Below, one piece after another: positions 41,445 through 50,556 of a DNA stretch of 64,000 nucleotides. The notes beneath the pieces were generated by a model, which saw nothing but the letters and a program-made list of their open reading frames with translations, had not been told where the DNA came from and made no database searches. The DNA is from an uncultured Porphyromonadaceae bacterium (GTDB lineage Bacteria; Bacteroidota; Bacteroidia; Bacteroidales; Muribaculaceae), in NCBI GenBank assembly GCA_947177685.1, contig CAMWVE010000004.1, forward strand, positions 48,099 through 112,098, read 5' to 3'. A program made the translations under genes and the position numbers. Every line of letters begins with the position of its first letter. The stretch's first letter is position 1.

Positions 41445-41987
41445 TTAAAATTCCACCGTCTGAGTGTCATCCACATTCGGATTCAGGATGTTGCTCAGGT
41501 CTAATTCTGCCATAGGCAAAGGCAGTTCATGAGGAATGGTGTTGTTGAATCCCTGATAGTATCCGCGATAGGTGAGCGTGCTGTTCCAATTGAACTCTCG
41601 ACCAGTGGTCATATTATTTATGTTATGGCGCAAGTCAAGACCTATCATTATTCCGTAGAGCAGGTCGAGCTGGGTGGAATCTGCCTGAAGTGCCATTGCC
41701 ACTCCACGCTCGAAGTCGGTGCGATCGATATCCTTTAACTCCGGTAAGCGTCCGTTTTCAATCATCCGGTTTATGTTACCTCCGAAAATATATCCCATCA
41801 GATAGGATGTGGAGTCGGATTGGTTAGGCAACTGAGGGGTCGAGCCTGACCACACGCCGGGCTTCTCGGTGAGGGCGGCGCTGTCATCGTAGGACTTGGC
41901 TACGGGATTCTGTTCCTTACATGATGATAGCGACAGAACAACGGTTGCGGCTACGGCAGCCACTGTCAGCAGAAGATTGTTTTTCAT
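41445..41987 (-). CDS. Lipoprotein with FKBP N-terminal-like domain, no isomerase domain
   Basis: A 180-residue lipoprotein (MKNNLLLTVAAVAATVVLSLSSC, lipobox Cys23). The central part SDSTSYLMGYIFGGNINRMIENGRLPELKDIDRTDFERGV resembles the dimerisation domain that precedes FKBP prolyl isomerase domains (compare KLSYALGLSMGNNF in the neighbour at 42969). It stops before any isomerase domain would begin. It sits downstream of two FKBP genes on the same strand, behind a hairpin at 42011-42050. It may pair with the FKBPs as a non-catalytic partner, or be a decayed duplicate that kept its frame. Confidence 0.68.
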   Translation of the reverse strand: MKNNLLLTVAAVAATVVLSLSSCKEQNPVAKSYDDSAALTEKPGVWSGSTPQLPNQSDSTSYLMGYIFGGNINRMIENGRLPELKDIDRTDFERGVAMALQADSTQLDLLYGIMIGLDLRHNINNMTTGREFNWNSTLTYRGYYQGFNNTIPHELPLPMAELDLSNILNPNVDDTQTVEF

Positions 41988-42010
41988 TGTCCGGAGTTTT
42001 AATTGATAAA

Positions 42011-42050
42011 GGAGATGATGGAATCAGACCACGCAGGTTCCATCATCTCC
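42011..42050 (-). terminator. Terminator hairpin after the FKBP lipoprotein gene
   Basis: GGAGATGATGGAA (42011-42023) and TTCCATCATCTCC (42038-42050) form a perfect 13-bp stem with a 14-base loop. On the minus strand TTTATCAATT follows. It stands between the FKBP lipoprotein gene and the truncated relative, so the latter is expressed by read-through or its own start. Confidence 0.58.
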
Positions 42051-42066
42051 CTGATATGTAACACTT

Positions 42067-42951
42067 TTATTCGCTGATGGGCTGAATGTCAGTGACTTCG
42101 ATTTCAAACACGAGCATTTCGTTAGGTCCGATGCCTGCATAGGGCTGACCATTGGCGCCGTAAGCGAGTTCGCCGGGGATGTAAAGAGTGGCTTTACCAC
42201 CTTTACCGATCAGCTGCAAACCTTCAGAGAAACCGGGAACAACCTGAGTGATTGAGAACTGAACAGGTTTACCTTCAGAGCTGTCAAAAACAGTGCCATC
42301 GAGGTGCTTGCCTACATAAGCCACGCTGACGAGGTCGCTTTCAGTGGCGCGGGTGTCATCACCGGCAGCTTCGATTTTGTAGGTCAGACCTGATTCTGTG
42401 GTTTTCACATCAGCATCTTTTTTCTTGAGGTCAGCGACATAGTCCTCGCCGGCTTTAACGTTTTCAGCAGTTTTTACTTCGCGTTCTTTAGCCTCTTTAA
42501 CCTCTTTGAGTTCTTTTAAGCGATCCTGAAGTCTGTTCATTTCCATCATCAGTTCCTGCATGTCAATTGTAGAGTCATTCAAGGCTTCAACAACGGTTTT
42601 TGCCACTTTGCCCTGATTTACTTTGTAGCCGTCTTTTGCCATCTGGTTTGCCCAAAGCGCGAACTGGCTGCCGTACTGCAGACCGTAGACATAGGAAATA
42701 TCGGCGGTATCAAGCATACAACCTGCCTTGAGACCTTTTTCAAAAGATGATTTATTGAAACGGTCGCCGAGCTGATATTCCAGCTGAGGAATAAGCTGAG
42801 CTTTCATGTTCGTACCGAACATTTTTGCCGATGTAATGGCAACTGAGTCAGCAAGGGCTGATTCTGCGTCTGTTGTCTTGAATTTGTCGTTACAGCTTGA
42901 GGCTGCCATGAGGAAACCTGCGGTAGCGACTGCAAAAAGAATTTTTTTCAT
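42067..42951 (-). CDS. FKBP-type peptidyl-prolyl isomerase lipoprotein
   Basis: A 294-residue lipoprotein (MKKILFAVATAGFLMAASSC, Cys20). Residues about 30-120 form the FkpA/Mip-like dimerisation domain. A Lys/Glu-rich helix (about 125-175, RLQDRLKELKEVKEAKEREVK) leads to the FKBP domain (about 195-292) with TVFDSSEGKPVQFSI, VVPGFSEGLQLIGKGGKATLYIPGELAYG and MLVFEIEVTDI. It should catalyse proline isomerisation in the periplasm at the membrane and act as a folding chaperone. Downstream of the smaller FKBP gene with a 17-bp gap. Confidence 0.92.
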   Translation of the reverse strand: MKKILFAVATAGFLMAASSCNDKFKTTDAESALADSVAITSAKMFGTNMKAQLIPQLEYQLGDRFNKSSFEKGLKAGCMLDTADISYVYGLQYGSQFALWANQMAKDGYKVNQGKVAKTVVEALNDSTIDMQELMMEMNRLQDRLKELKEVKEAKEREVKTAENVKAGEDYVADLKKKDADVKTTESGLTYKIEAAGDDTRATESDLVSVAYVGKHLDGTVFDSSEGKPVQFSITQVVPGFSEGLQLIGKGGKATLYIPGELAYGANGQPYAGIGPNEMLVFEIEVTDIQPISE

Positions 42952-42968
42952 AATTGTTGTGAGAATGA

Positions 42969-43595
42969 TTATTTTTCAACGATTTTGAGAAGTTCAACGT
43001 CGAAGATGAGTGTTGAGTTAGGACCGATGACGTTACCTGCGCCCTGCGGACCGTAGGCAAGCTGCGAGGGGATGAACAGACGCCATTTGGCACCTACCTT
43101 CATCAGCTGGAGTGCCTCAACCCATCCGGGGATGACCTGTGTAACTCCGAAAGTTGCGGGAACACCACGTTCAACCGAGCTGTCGAACACTGTGCCGTCG
43201 ATCAGTTTGCCGGTGTAGTGAACCTCAACGGCATCATCGGCGGTGGGCTGAGCGCCTGTGCCTTCTTCCAGAACCTCATATTGCAAGCCTGAAGCGGTGG
43301 TTTTTACCTCGGGGCGTTTGCCGTTTTCTGCAAGGAAAGCTTCGCCGGCTGCTTTGTTCACTTCGCCCATTTTGGCAGCTGCCTCGCGCTGACGTTCTTC
43401 CATTTCGGTGAAGAATTTGCGGATTTCCTCCTTGGCTTCATCGTATGTCATCTTGGGGGTAGAGCCATCGAACACGGCTGCCACACCATCAGCGAAATCG
43501 CTGACTGTGATTTTTTCGATTCCTGAACTGCGGAAGTTATTACCCATGCTTAAACCGAGGGCATAACTGAGTTTGTCAAATTTTTCGTTTTCCAT
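42969..43595 (-). CDS. FKBP-type peptidyl-prolyl isomerase (no signal peptide)
   Basis: A 208-residue protein. The N-terminal dimerisation domain starts at residue 1 (MENEKFDKLSYALGLSMGNNF) without signal peptide, followed by a helical linker and the FKBP domain (about 105-208) with TVFDSSVERGVPATFGV, VIPGWVEALQLMKVGAKWRLFIPSQLAYG and LIFDVELLKI. The lack of a signal suggests a cytoplasmic FkpA-like chaperone, unlike its neighbour. First gene of the FKBP cluster. Confidence 0.9.
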   Translation of the reverse strand: MENEKFDKLSYALGLSMGNNFRSSGIEKITVSDFADGVAAVFDGSTPKMTYDEAKEEIRKFFTEMEERQREAAAKMGEVNKAAGEAFLAENGKRPEVKTTASGLQYEVLEEGTGAQPTADDAVEVHYTGKLIDGTVFDSSVERGVPATFGVTQVIPGWVEALQLMKVGAKWRLFIPSQLAYGPQGAGNVIGPNSTLIFDVELLKIVEK

Positions 43596-43634
43596 TTCTG
43601 TATGTTGTTTAGTTTATCTGTCTGATTTGTTTGG

Positions 43635-43653
43635 CAAAGTTAAGCCAAATATA
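43635..43653 (-). promoter_or_regulatory. Possible -7 boxes for the FKBP cluster
   Basis: Two minus-strand matches to TAnnTTTG lie close together: TAACTTTG (43642-43635) and TATATTTG (43653-43646). Neither has a clear TTTG/TTG box at 19-21 bases. Either would give a leader of about 40-50 bases. Confidence 0.35.
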
Positions 43654-43757
43654 TTGTTAAGAAAATTTTTTAATAAAATTTCACATAATCATTTCCAACT
43701 TCGCCTAACTAACAATCGGTCTACCCCATTGGTTCAGCAGATAAACCTCTGTCAGGT

Positions 43758-45029
43758 TCAGTCAATGATGTCAAAGCCGGTGTACTTGCGCAGACATTCG
43801 GGCACCACTATACCCTCAGGGGTCTGGTTGTTTTCAAGCAATGCCGCCATTATGCGCGGGAGTGCAAGAGCCGAGCCGTTGAGTGTGTGACAGAGATGTG
43901 TTTTCTTGTCATCGCCACGATAACGACATTTCAGACGGTTAGCCTGATAGGTCTCGAAGTTCGACACTGACGACACCTCGAGCCAGCGTTTCTGTGCTGC
44001 CGAGAACACCTCGAAGTCAAAGGTAATGGCTGAGGTGAAGCTCATGTCACCGCCACACAGACGGAGTATGTGCCACGGCAGTCCGAGCGACTCAAGCAGA
44101 CCCTGAACGTGAGCCTTCATCTCCTCAAGGGCTGCATAGGAATCCTCCGGCTTTTCAATGCGCACAATTTCCACCTTGTCAAACTGGTGCAGACGGTTCA
44201 GACCGCGCACATCCTTGCCATAGCTGCCCGCTTCGCGGCGCCAGCATGCCGAGTAGGCGCAGTTCTTCACCGGGAGCTGATCCTGTGTGAGGATGACATC
44301 GCGGTAGATGTTGGTCACCGGCACTTCGGCAGTGGGAATCAGATAGAGGTTGTCCTCGTTGACATAATACATCTGACCCTCCTTGTCGGGCAGCTGACCT
44401 GTTCCGTAGCCCGATGCTTCGTTGACAACGTAAGGGGGCTGAATCTCGGTGTAGCCTGCCTCATTGGCACGGTCAAGGAAGAACTGGATGAGAGCGCGCT
44501 GCAGACGTGCCCCTTTACCTATATATACGGGGAATCCGGCGCCGGTGATCTTCACGCCGAGGTCGAAGTCTATGATGTTGTATTTACGGGCAAGTTCCCA
44601 GTGCGGAAGGGCATCGGCAGGCAGATGAGGTTCCGGTCCACCGGTTTTCTCAACCACGTTGTCGGCGGCAGTGAGACCCTCGGGGACCATGTCGCAGGGA
44701 ACATTGGGGATGTTGAGCAAACGGCGACGCATCTCGCTTTCAATTTCCGAGAGGTGGTCGGCAATCTCTTTCTGCTGCTCTTTCAGAGTGGCTACGGTTT
44801 TCTTCGCAACCTCCGCTTCCTCTTTCTTTCCCTGTTTCATCAGGGCACCGATCTGTGCGGCAGCCTTGTTGAGTTCAGCCGCCAGATTGTCGTTGTTAAG
44901 CTGATTGGCACGACGTTGGTCATCAAGTGAAAGCAGTGTTTCAATCTCCTGTTTGCCGTCGAATCCTTTTTTGGCAAGACGGCGCACTATATCGTCGGGG
45001 TTTGCCTTGATTTGCTGGAGTGTAAGCAT
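43758..45029 (-). CDS. serS: Serine-tRNA ligase
   Basis: A 423-residue class II synthetase. The N-terminal antiparallel coiled coil that grips the long arm of tRNA-Ser spans about 30-105. Motif 2 (SACWRREAGSYGKDVRGLNRLHQF, near 253-276) and motif 3 (TLNGSALALPRIMAALLEN, near 381-399) are intact, as is the serine pocket stretch PTAEVPVTN. Follows yqeY by 12 bp in the tyrS-yqeY-serS cluster. Confidence 0.97.
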   Translation of the reverse strand: MLTLQQIKANPDDIVRRLAKKGFDGKQEIETLLSLDDQRRANQLNNDNLAAELNKAAAQIGALMKQGKKEEAEVAKKTVATLKEQQKEIADHLSEIESEMRRRLLNIPNVPCDMVPEGLTAADNVVEKTGGPEPHLPADALPHWELARKYNIIDFDLGVKITGAGFPVYIGKGARLQRALIQFFLDRANEAGYTEIQPPYVVNEASGYGTGQLPDKEGQMYYVNEDNLYLIPTAEVPVTNIYRDVILTQDQLPVKNCAYSACWRREAGSYGKDVRGLNRLHQFDKVEIVRIEKPEDSYAALEEMKAHVQGLLESLGLPWHILRLCGGDMSFTSAITFDFEVFSAAQKRWLEVSSVSNFETYQANRLKCRYRGDDKKTHLCHTLNGSALALPRIMAALLENNQTPEGIVVPECLRKYTGFDIID

Positions 45030-45041
45030 GGTGTATTGCTT

Positions 45042-45491
45042 TTATGAGAGTAATTCTTTTACTTTTGCTGATATGGCGCGACCGTCGGCACGTCCGGCGA
45101 GGGCTTTCGATGCCACGCCCATAACCTTACCCATTTCCTTGGGTGAGGTGGCGCCCACCTGCTGAATGATTTTGGTCAGCTCGGCAGTCAGTTCTTCATC
45201 GGAGAGCTGTTTGGGAAGGTATTCCTCAATTACGGCAGCCTCGGCAAGCTCGGCGTCGGCGAGTTCGTTGCGGTTATTTTCCTGATAGATGCGTGCGCTT
45301 TCCTTGCGCTGTTTCACCATTTTGATGAGGATTTTCATGGCGTTGTCATCAGTGAGCACGCCACCCGCACCTTCAGCTGTTTTTGCCTCGATGAACTCTT
45401 TCTTTACGCCGCGAAGCGCTTCCAGACGCACTTTGTCGCGCGCCTTCATGGCAGTCATTATGTCTGCTGAAATCTTATCGAAGAGATCCAT
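45042..45491 (-). CDS. GatB/YqeY domain protein
   Basis: A 149-residue helical protein of the YqeY family, related to the tail domain of GatB that recognises tRNA in the amidotransferase. It begins MDLFDKISADIMTAMKARDKVRLEALRGVKKEF and ends VASKALAGRADGRAISAKVKELL, both typical. The function is not established; placement between tyrS and serS suggests a link to tRNA charging. Its start codon directly abuts a 19-bp tandem duplication. Confidence 0.9.
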   Translation of the reverse strand: MDLFDKISADIMTAMKARDKVRLEALRGVKKEFIEAKTAEGAGGVLTDDNAMKILIKMVKQRKESARIYQENNRNELADAELAEAAVIEEYLPKQLSDEELTAELTKIIQQVGATSPKEMGKVMGVASKALAGRADGRAISAKVKELLS

Positions 45492-45528
45492 TGTCAGTCA
45501 ATTATTTTATTGTCAGTCAATTATTTTA
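45491..45528. repeat. 19-bp tandem duplication covering the tyrS 3' end
   Basis: TTGTCAGTCAATTATTTTA occurs twice back to back (45491-45509 and 45510-45528). The right copy holds the last codons and stop of tyrS; the left copy fills the gap up to the yqeY start codon. So the end of tyrS, including stop, was duplicated into the intercistronic space. Confidence 0.9.
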
Positions 45529-46811
45529 ATGAGGAAATAGTTTTTCTTGCCGCGCTGAACCAGTATGAACTTGTCGTTGAGCAACAGATCGGCTGATGCG
45601 GTGGCAGTGACGTCGGTCACCTTCTCCTTGTTTATCGACAGTCCGCCCTGCTGGGTCATTTTGCGGAACTCAGCCTTGGAGGGGAACACCTGAGCATGCT
45701 CGGTCAGCAGGTCGGCGAGTTTGACGCCGTCGGCAATCAGGGCGCGTGACACTTCGAACTGGGGCACACCGTCGAAAATGGCGAGCAGTGTGTCCTCGTC
45801 AAGCTTGTGGAGAGCGGCTGCGGTGTTGTTGCTGAAAAGAATCGAAGAAGCCTCGACTGCATCGTTATATGCCTGTTCGGAATGAACCATGGTGGTGATT
45901 TCCTTTGCCAGTCGCTTCTGCAGCGGACGCTGTCCGGGGTCAGCCTTCTGCTGTTCAATCAGGCTGTCGATCTCTTCCTTGGGGAGAGTGGTGAAAATCT
46001 TGATATATTTTTCTGCGTCGGCATCGGTGACGTTGAGCCAGAACTGGTAGAACTTGTAGGGCGATGTGTAACGGGGATCGAGCCACACGTTTCCGCTCTC
46101 GGTCTTGCCGAATTTGCCGCCGTCAGCCTTGGTGATAAGTGGGCAGGTGATGGCGTATGCACCTTCTTCGCCGGTGATGCGGCGGATAAGTTCGGTGCCG
46201 GTGGTCATGTTGCCCCACTGGTCGGAGCCGCCGAGCTGCACACGGCAGTTCTTTTCCTTGAACAGGTGCAGGAAGTCGTAGCCCTGAAGCAGCTGATATG
46301 AGAACTCGGTGAACGACATGCCCTCGCGGCTCTCGCCTGACAGACGTTTCTTCACTGAGTCCTTAGCCATCATGTAGTTTACGGTGATATGTTTGCCGAT
46401 GTCGCGTATGAAACCGAGGAAGGTGAAATCCTTCATCCAGTCATAGTTGTTGACCAGTTCGGCAGCGTTGGGGGCAGTGCTGTCGAAGTCAAGGAATTTC
46501 GAAAGCTGTGCCTTGATAGCCTGCTGATTGTGACGGAGTGTTTCCTCATCGATCAGCTTTCGTTCCTGACTCTTCATGGAGGGGTCGCCAATCATGCCGG
46601 TGGCACCTCCTACCAGAGCGATAGGTTTGTGACCGGCGCGCTGCAGATGCTTCAGCATCATCACGCCCACGAGGTGTCCTATATGGAGAGAATCGGCGGT
46701 AGGGTCAATGCCGAGGTAGGCGGTGGTCATCTCCTTATTGAGCTGCTCCTCAACGCCCGGCATCATGGAATGAATCATTCCGCGCCATTGTAGTTCTTCA
46801 ATAAAATTCAT
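45513..46811 (-). CDS. tyrS: Tyrosine-tRNA ligase
   Basis: A 432-residue class I synthetase. HIGH motif is HIGH at 43-46; the KMSKS loop is read as KFGKT (near 232-236), a common TyrRS variant. The C-terminal S4 RNA-binding domain (about 370-432) ends [18 protein letters not shown]. It starts 31 bp after the end of the nucleotidyltransferase gene and is followed by yqeY and serS. Confidence 0.97.
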   Translation of the reverse strand: MNFIEELQWRGMIHSMMPGVEEQLNKEMTTAYLGIDPTADSLHIGHLVGVMMLKHLQRAGHKPIALVGGATGMIGDPSMKSQERKLIDEETLRHNQQAIKAQLSKFLDFDSTAPNAAELVNNYDWMKDFTFLGFIRDIGKHITVNYMMAKDSVKKRLSGESREGMSFTEFSYQLLQGYDFLHLFKEKNCRVQLGGSDQWGNMTTGTELIRRITGEEGAYAITCPLITKADGGKFGKTESGNVWLDPRYTSPYKFYQFWLNVTDADAEKYIKIFTTLPKEEIDSLIEQQKADPGQRPLQKRLAKEITTMVHSEQAYNDAVEASSILFSNNTAAALHKLDEDTLLAIFDGVPQFEVSRALIADGVKLADLLTEHAQVFPSKAEFRKMTQQGGLSINKEKVTDVTATASADLLLNDKFILVQRGKKNYFLIKIID

Positions 46812-46842
46812 CAGTTGGATTGATATAGTTTTTGTTATATTT

Positions 46843-47748
46843 TTATTTGCTCAATAACGGTGTGGGATACTGCCCTTCGCGGTGAAGTGCGGCAAGACGT
46901 TCCACAACCATGGGACGGTCCTCGGCATAGGTGACGCCGAACCATTTCGAGGTGGTGTCGAGCATCTTCACCTTTGCATCGCCGCGATGAACGAGGGTGT
47001 CGACAACCGTTGGGATGAAATATTCCGCGGTCAGCGAAGTGCCGTTCTCATCAAGAAACTTGCGAAACTCGCTTACTGAGTGGTCAAGATAGTCAGGCGT
47101 GAAGCCCCACAGGTTCATCGACACCGGCGTATTGGGGTCGAGTGTCTGAATGGTGTCGTTCTCATCCTTGAAAACAATCTCATGGTCAGCATCGTAGCCG
47201 ATGGATTTGCGTTCGACCACTGTGTCCAGATGCCCATCCTTCACGGTGCATACGCCGCGCGACACGGTTCCGTTCTCTGTCACGGTGTTTCCCACGCGGA
47301 AGCCCACCATGCAATACTCGCCCGGTTTCTTCTCCTGCGAAAGTTCGCGCGCTATGACCTCGAATGCGTCACGACCGTAGAAGTCATCGGCATTGATTAC
47401 GGCAAACGGCTCGTTGATTATGCCGTGCGCCATCATGATGGCATGGTTGGTGCCCCACGGTTTGGTGCGACCCTCAGGCACGGTGTACCCTTCAGGGAGC
47501 GAGTCGACACTCTGGAACACTACTTCGGTAGGAATCAGGTCGATATACTTGCTGAGGACTTTCTCACGAAAATCCTGCTCGAAATCTTTGCGAATCACGA
47601 ACACAACCTTGCCGAAGCCGGCGCGCACGGCATCATAAATAGAATAATCCATGATAGTCTCACCGCCGGGACCCACCGGATCCAGCTGTTTGAGACCGCC
47701 ATAACGACTTCCCATTCCGGCGGCAAGAACATAAAGTGTAGGTTTCAT
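46843..47748 (-). CDS. Sugar-phosphate nucleotidyltransferase
   Basis: A 301-residue NTP-transferase. The nucleotide loop is read as [20 protein letters not shown] (7-26), with the metal Asp in [14 protein letters not shown] (near 117-130) and [13 protein letters not shown] strand following. It lacks the left-handed helix repeats of GlmU. It resembles GalU/RmlA-type enzymes but is divergent, so the sugar is not assignable; it probably supplies an activated sugar for surface glycans. It has a clear promoter 33 bp upstream. Confidence 0.85.
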   Translation of the reverse strand: MKPTLYVLAAGMGSRYGGLKQLDPVGPGGETIMDYSIYDAVRAGFGKVVFVIRKDFEQDFREKVLSKYIDLIPTEVVFQSVDSLPEGYTVPEGRTKPWGTNHAIMMAHGIINEPFAVINADDFYGRDAFEVIARELSQEKKPGEYCMVGFRVGNTVTENGTVSRGVCTVKDGHLDTVVERKSIGYDADHEIVFKDENDTIQTLDPNTPVSMNLWGFTPDYLDHSVSEFRKFLDENGTSLTAEYFIPTVVDTLVHRGDAKVKMLDTTSKWFGVTYAEDRPMVVERLAALHREGQYPTPLLSK

Positions 47749-47781
47749 AAATCAGTTTTTTCAATTTTGGTTTTCAACCTG

Positions 47782-47813
47782 CAAATTTACTCATTATTTA
47801 TATACCTGCCAAA
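47782..47813 (-). promoter_or_regulatory. Promoter of the nucleotidyltransferase gene
   Basis: Minus strand: TTTG (47813-47810), 20-base spacer, TAAATTTG (47789-47782), a full consensus match. Start expected near 47778, with a leader of about 30 bases. tyrS, yqeY and serS may be read from the same transcript. Confidence 0.7.
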
Positions 47814-47833
47814 TTTTCACCGATTATTCAGTT

Positions 47834-48520
47834 TCACGCCTCGGCGATAAGCGCAGGCGCCAGCTGTGCCATCCCTTCGGTGGCAGGAAGTGGGATAACC
47901 TTGACCCGCGAGGGAACTGCTGCCGGACGGGGGTCAATGTAGTAAATCTCGGCGTCACGTCGGGCGTATGACAGCAGCCCTGCCGCAGGATAGACGTTGA
48001 GCGATGTGCCTATGATAACCACAATGTCAGCTTCGGCGACAATCTCAATCGCAGGCTCAATCATGGGCACCGCCTCCTCGAAAAAGACTATGTGAGGACG
48101 CACCCGGTGACCCTCTATGACAGTTTCAGGTGTAGTGGCGAGATTACCTTCGTCAAGCGTGAACGTCAGGCTCTCGTCATCCATGGCACGCACCTTCATC
48201 AGCTCGCCATGCAGATGCAACACCCGCGTGCTGCCACCCTTTTCATGCAGGTTGTCAACATTTTGCGTTATGACATCCACATTGAAATACTCTTCCAGAC
48301 GGGCTATCCATTTGTGTGCTTCATTGGGCAGTTTGTCAAGCAGATCGCGTCGGCGCATGTTGTAAAACTCATGCACGAGCGCCGGATTACGCACAAATCC
48401 GGTGTGGCTCGCCACCTCCATGACCGGATAGTTTTCCCACAGTCCGTCAGAATCGCGGAATGTGCTTATTCCACTCTCGGCGCTCACTCCGGCGCCGGTG
48501 ATAAATACAAGGTTTTTCAT
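47834..48520 (-). CDS. NAD-dependent sirtuin deacylase without zinc cysteines
   Basis: A 228-residue Sir2 protein. The NAD site is GAGVSAESGISTFRDSDGLW (9-28) and QNVDNLHEKGG with the catalytic His in LHLHGEL (near 112). The Tyr-x2-Arg pair that lets CobB/SIRT5 accept succinyl and malonyl groups is present in FYNMRRR (near 52-58). The four zinc-binding Cys normally found after the catalytic His are all missing (MKVRAMDDESLTFTLDEG and onward has none). I infer a deacylase of the CobB/SIRT5 type with a zinc-free small domain. Divergent from porV. Confidence 0.88.
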   Translation of the reverse strand: MKNLVFITGAGVSAESGISTFRDSDGLWENYPVMEVASHTGFVRNPALVHEFYNMRRRDLLDKLPNEAHKWIARLEEYFNVDVITQNVDNLHEKGGSTRVLHLHGELMKVRAMDDESLTFTLDEGNLATTPETVIEGHRVRPHIVFFEEAVPMIEPAIEIVAEADIVVIIGTSLNVYPAAGLLSYARRDAEIYYIDPRPAAVPSRVKVIPLPATEGMAQLAPALIAEA

Positions 48521-48612
48521 ATCAGGCTATCTATTTCGGCATAAAAGTACAAATTTTTGGATGACTGCACAATATTTCGGTAAAAATAGAGTTATTTAAA
48601 GAGTAGAATTAT

Positions 48613-49830
48613 ATGAAAATGAAATTAAACCGTCTTTACATACTTGCTGTCGCGTTGCTCTCAGGCTTCGGGCTTATGCACGCCGATGACTCAGGAAAGA
48701 ACCAGTTCAACCCCATCACCACAGGTGTTACCTCGCTCAGCATCGCTCCCGATGCCCGCGGTGCATCCATGGGCGACATCGGTGCCGCAACCGAACCCGA
48801 TGCCAACTCACAGTTCTGGAACCCGTCAAAGTATGCCTTTGCCTACAGCAATGGCGCCGTATCGCTCAGCTACACCCCGTGGCTCCGCAAACTCGTCAAC
48901 GACATATTCCTTGCCAATGTGTCAGGTTACTGGAAACTGGGGTCGCAGGACAATCAGGCTGTCAGCGCCACGCTGCGCTACTTCTCGCTTGGCGAAGTGA
49001 ACTCCAACGGTCCCGGCGATGCTACCGGACAGTCGCTGAACCCCTATGAGATGAGCATCGATGCAGGCTACTCGCGCAAGCTCTCCGAAAAATTCTCCAT
49101 GGGTGTGGTTTTCCGCTACATTTATTCTGACCTCGGCTTCACCGACTCCTATGCCGGCAACCAGCAGACTGGTGCATCAGCCTTCTCTGCCGACATCTCC
49201 GGATATTACACCACCTACCCCATCATCGGACGAAATGAATGTCAGTGGTCGTGGGGTTGGAACATATCCAACATCGGTACAAAGGTACAGTTCAACAATG
49301 GCGAGAACCCCGCGTTCCTGCCCACGAATCTCCGCCTTGGAACCACCTTCATGTTCCCTCTCGCCGACTATCACACCCTCGCGCTGTCGCTCGACCTCAA
49401 CAAACTCCTCGTCCCCACCCGTCCGCGCGAATCAGATTATGACACCGACACCACCGAAGGACAGGCAGCATATCTTGACGCCCTCGAAAACTGGGAGAAC
49501 ATGTCGCCGATAACCGGTATTTTCAAATCGTTCTCCGATGCACCCGGCGGCTTCAAGGAAGAACTTCGTGAAATCTATTACTCCATCGGTGCGGAATACT
49601 CCTATAATCAGCAGTTTTTCCTTCGCGCAGGCTATTACCACGAGGATCAGTTCAAAGGCAACCGCCAGTATTTCGGCATCGGCGCCGGATTCTCGCTCAA
49701 CGTGGTGCGCCTCGACGCCTCCTACATGATGGCTACCGCCCAGACCTCACCCCTTGACCAGACCCTCCGCTTCACCCTTACATTCGACATGGACGGGCTG
49801 CGTGACATCTTAGGCAAACGCCGCCGTTAA
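48613..49830 (+). CDS. porV: Type IX secretion outer-membrane protein PorV
   Basis: A 405-residue outer-membrane beta-barrel with signal peptide (cleavage near LMHA, 24). The mature start [44 protein letters not shown] is the diagnostic PorV/LptO pattern, shared with FadL-type barrels, and the protein ends in strands such as [17 protein letters not shown]. PorV carries T9SS cargo from the SprA translocon to the PorU attachment complex. PorU, often its neighbour, is not adjacent here; ispF follows by 5 bp. Confidence 0.92.
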   Translation: MKMKLNRLYILAVALLSGFGLMHADDSGKNQFNPITTGVTSLSIAPDARGASMGDIGAATEPDANSQFWNPSKYAFAYSNGAVSLSYTPWLRKLVNDIFLANVSGYWKLGSQDNQAVSATLRYFSLGEVNSNGPGDATGQSLNPYEMSIDAGYSRKLSEKFSMGVVFRYIYSDLGFTDSYAGNQQTGASAFSADISGYYTTYPIIGRNECQWSWGWNISNIGTKVQFNNGENPAFLPTNLRLGTTFMFPLADYHTLALSLDLNKLLVPTRPRESDYDTDTTEGQAAYLDALENWENMSPITGIFKSFSDAPGGFKEELREIYYSIGAEYSYNQQFFLRAGYYHEDQFKGNRQYFGIGAGFSLNVVRLDASYMMATAQTSPLDQTLRFTLTFDMDGLRDILGKRRR

Positions 49831-49835
49831 AACTT

Positions 49836-50312
49836 ATGATACGCATAGGCAACGGATATGACGTACACCGGCTGGTGGAAGGACGACCCTGCATAATCTG
49901 CGGAGTCAACATTCCCCACGACCGCGGACTCCTCGGTCACAGCGATGCCGACGTGGCTCTGCATGCTCTGTGCGACGCCCTGCTCGGCGCCGCAGCAATG
50001 CACGACATAGGCTATCATTTCCCTGACACCGACCCCCGCTACAAAGGTGCCGATTCACGCCTGCTGCTCCGCGAGGTGCTCCGCATAATCGGCGAGAAAA
50101 ACTACACACCGGTCAACGTCGACATCACCATCATTGCACAGGCGCCCAAAATGCTCCCACACATAGAGCAGATGCGCGCCAACGTTGCCCACGACCTCTG
50201 CCTGCCGCTCGATGCCGTTTCCGTCAAAGCCACCACCACCGAACACCTCGGATTCACCGGGCGCAAAGAAGGAATAGCCGCACTGGCAACAGCACTCATC
50301 AGCAACGACTGA
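49836..50312 (+). CDS. ispF: 2-C-methyl-D-erythritol 2,4-cyclodiphosphate synthase
   Basis: A 158-residue enzyme of the MEP isoprenoid pathway. The zinc ligands are in GYDVHRL (Asp8, His10) and [21 protein letters not shown] (His42). The C-terminal [21 protein letters not shown] holds the cytidine-binding residues. Length is standard for the trimeric enzyme. It follows porV by 5 bp, so they should share a transcript, and it ends at a hairpin at 50334-50384. Confidence 0.95.
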   Translation: MIRIGNGYDVHRLVEGRPCIICGVNIPHDRGLLGHSDADVALHALCDALLGAAAMHDIGYHFPDTDPRYKGADSRLLLREVLRIIGEKNYTPVNVDITIIAQAPKMLPHIEQMRANVAHDLCLPLDAVSVKATTTEHLGFTGRKEGIAALATALISND

Positions 50313-50333
50313 CAACCCGTTTCCACACCCCGC

Positions 50334-50384
50334 ATCTGCCACATCACTGCCATCGCTGTCACATCGCTGTCAGCTATGGCAGAT
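50334..50384 (+). terminator. Probable terminator after ispF
   Basis: ATCTGCCA (50334-50341) and TGGCAGAT (50377-50384) pair over 8 bases and are followed by TTCATATTTT. The interior holds the direct repeat ATCGCTGTCA twice (near 50353 and 50363) and a second possible pairing CTGCCAT/ATGGCAG, so the fold is ambiguous. The remaining 170 bases to dnaK are AT-rich with no gene. Confidence 0.48.
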
Positions 50385-50556
50385 TTCATATTTTAACTTA
50401 ATTTACAGAGAGTCAAGGTCATACAACAATCCGTTCCCACAATTGGACTGCCACACAACCTTTTTGGCACATTATTTGTTCTTTAATTGAACGAAGAGCG
50501 ATAAACGCACTTCAACAGTAAAAGAAATAAATAATAACATAAAAATATATTCAACT

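Noticed and set aside
44070..44930. Long open frame antisense to serS (286 codons)
   Set aside because: No recognisable domain and fully opposite a conserved synthetase; a by-product of the codon usage of serS.
47080..47850. Long open frame antisense to the nucleotidyltransferase (256 codons)
   Set aside because: Rich in His and Arg without domain signals, and it runs across the promoter of the real gene.
50465..50480. Sigma-54-like motif TGGCAC-N5-TTGTT upstream of dnaK
   Set aside because: The nearly invariant GC of the -12 element is GT here, the spacing to dnaK leaves a leader of about 65 bases, and no enhancer-like sites are visible. Probably chance.
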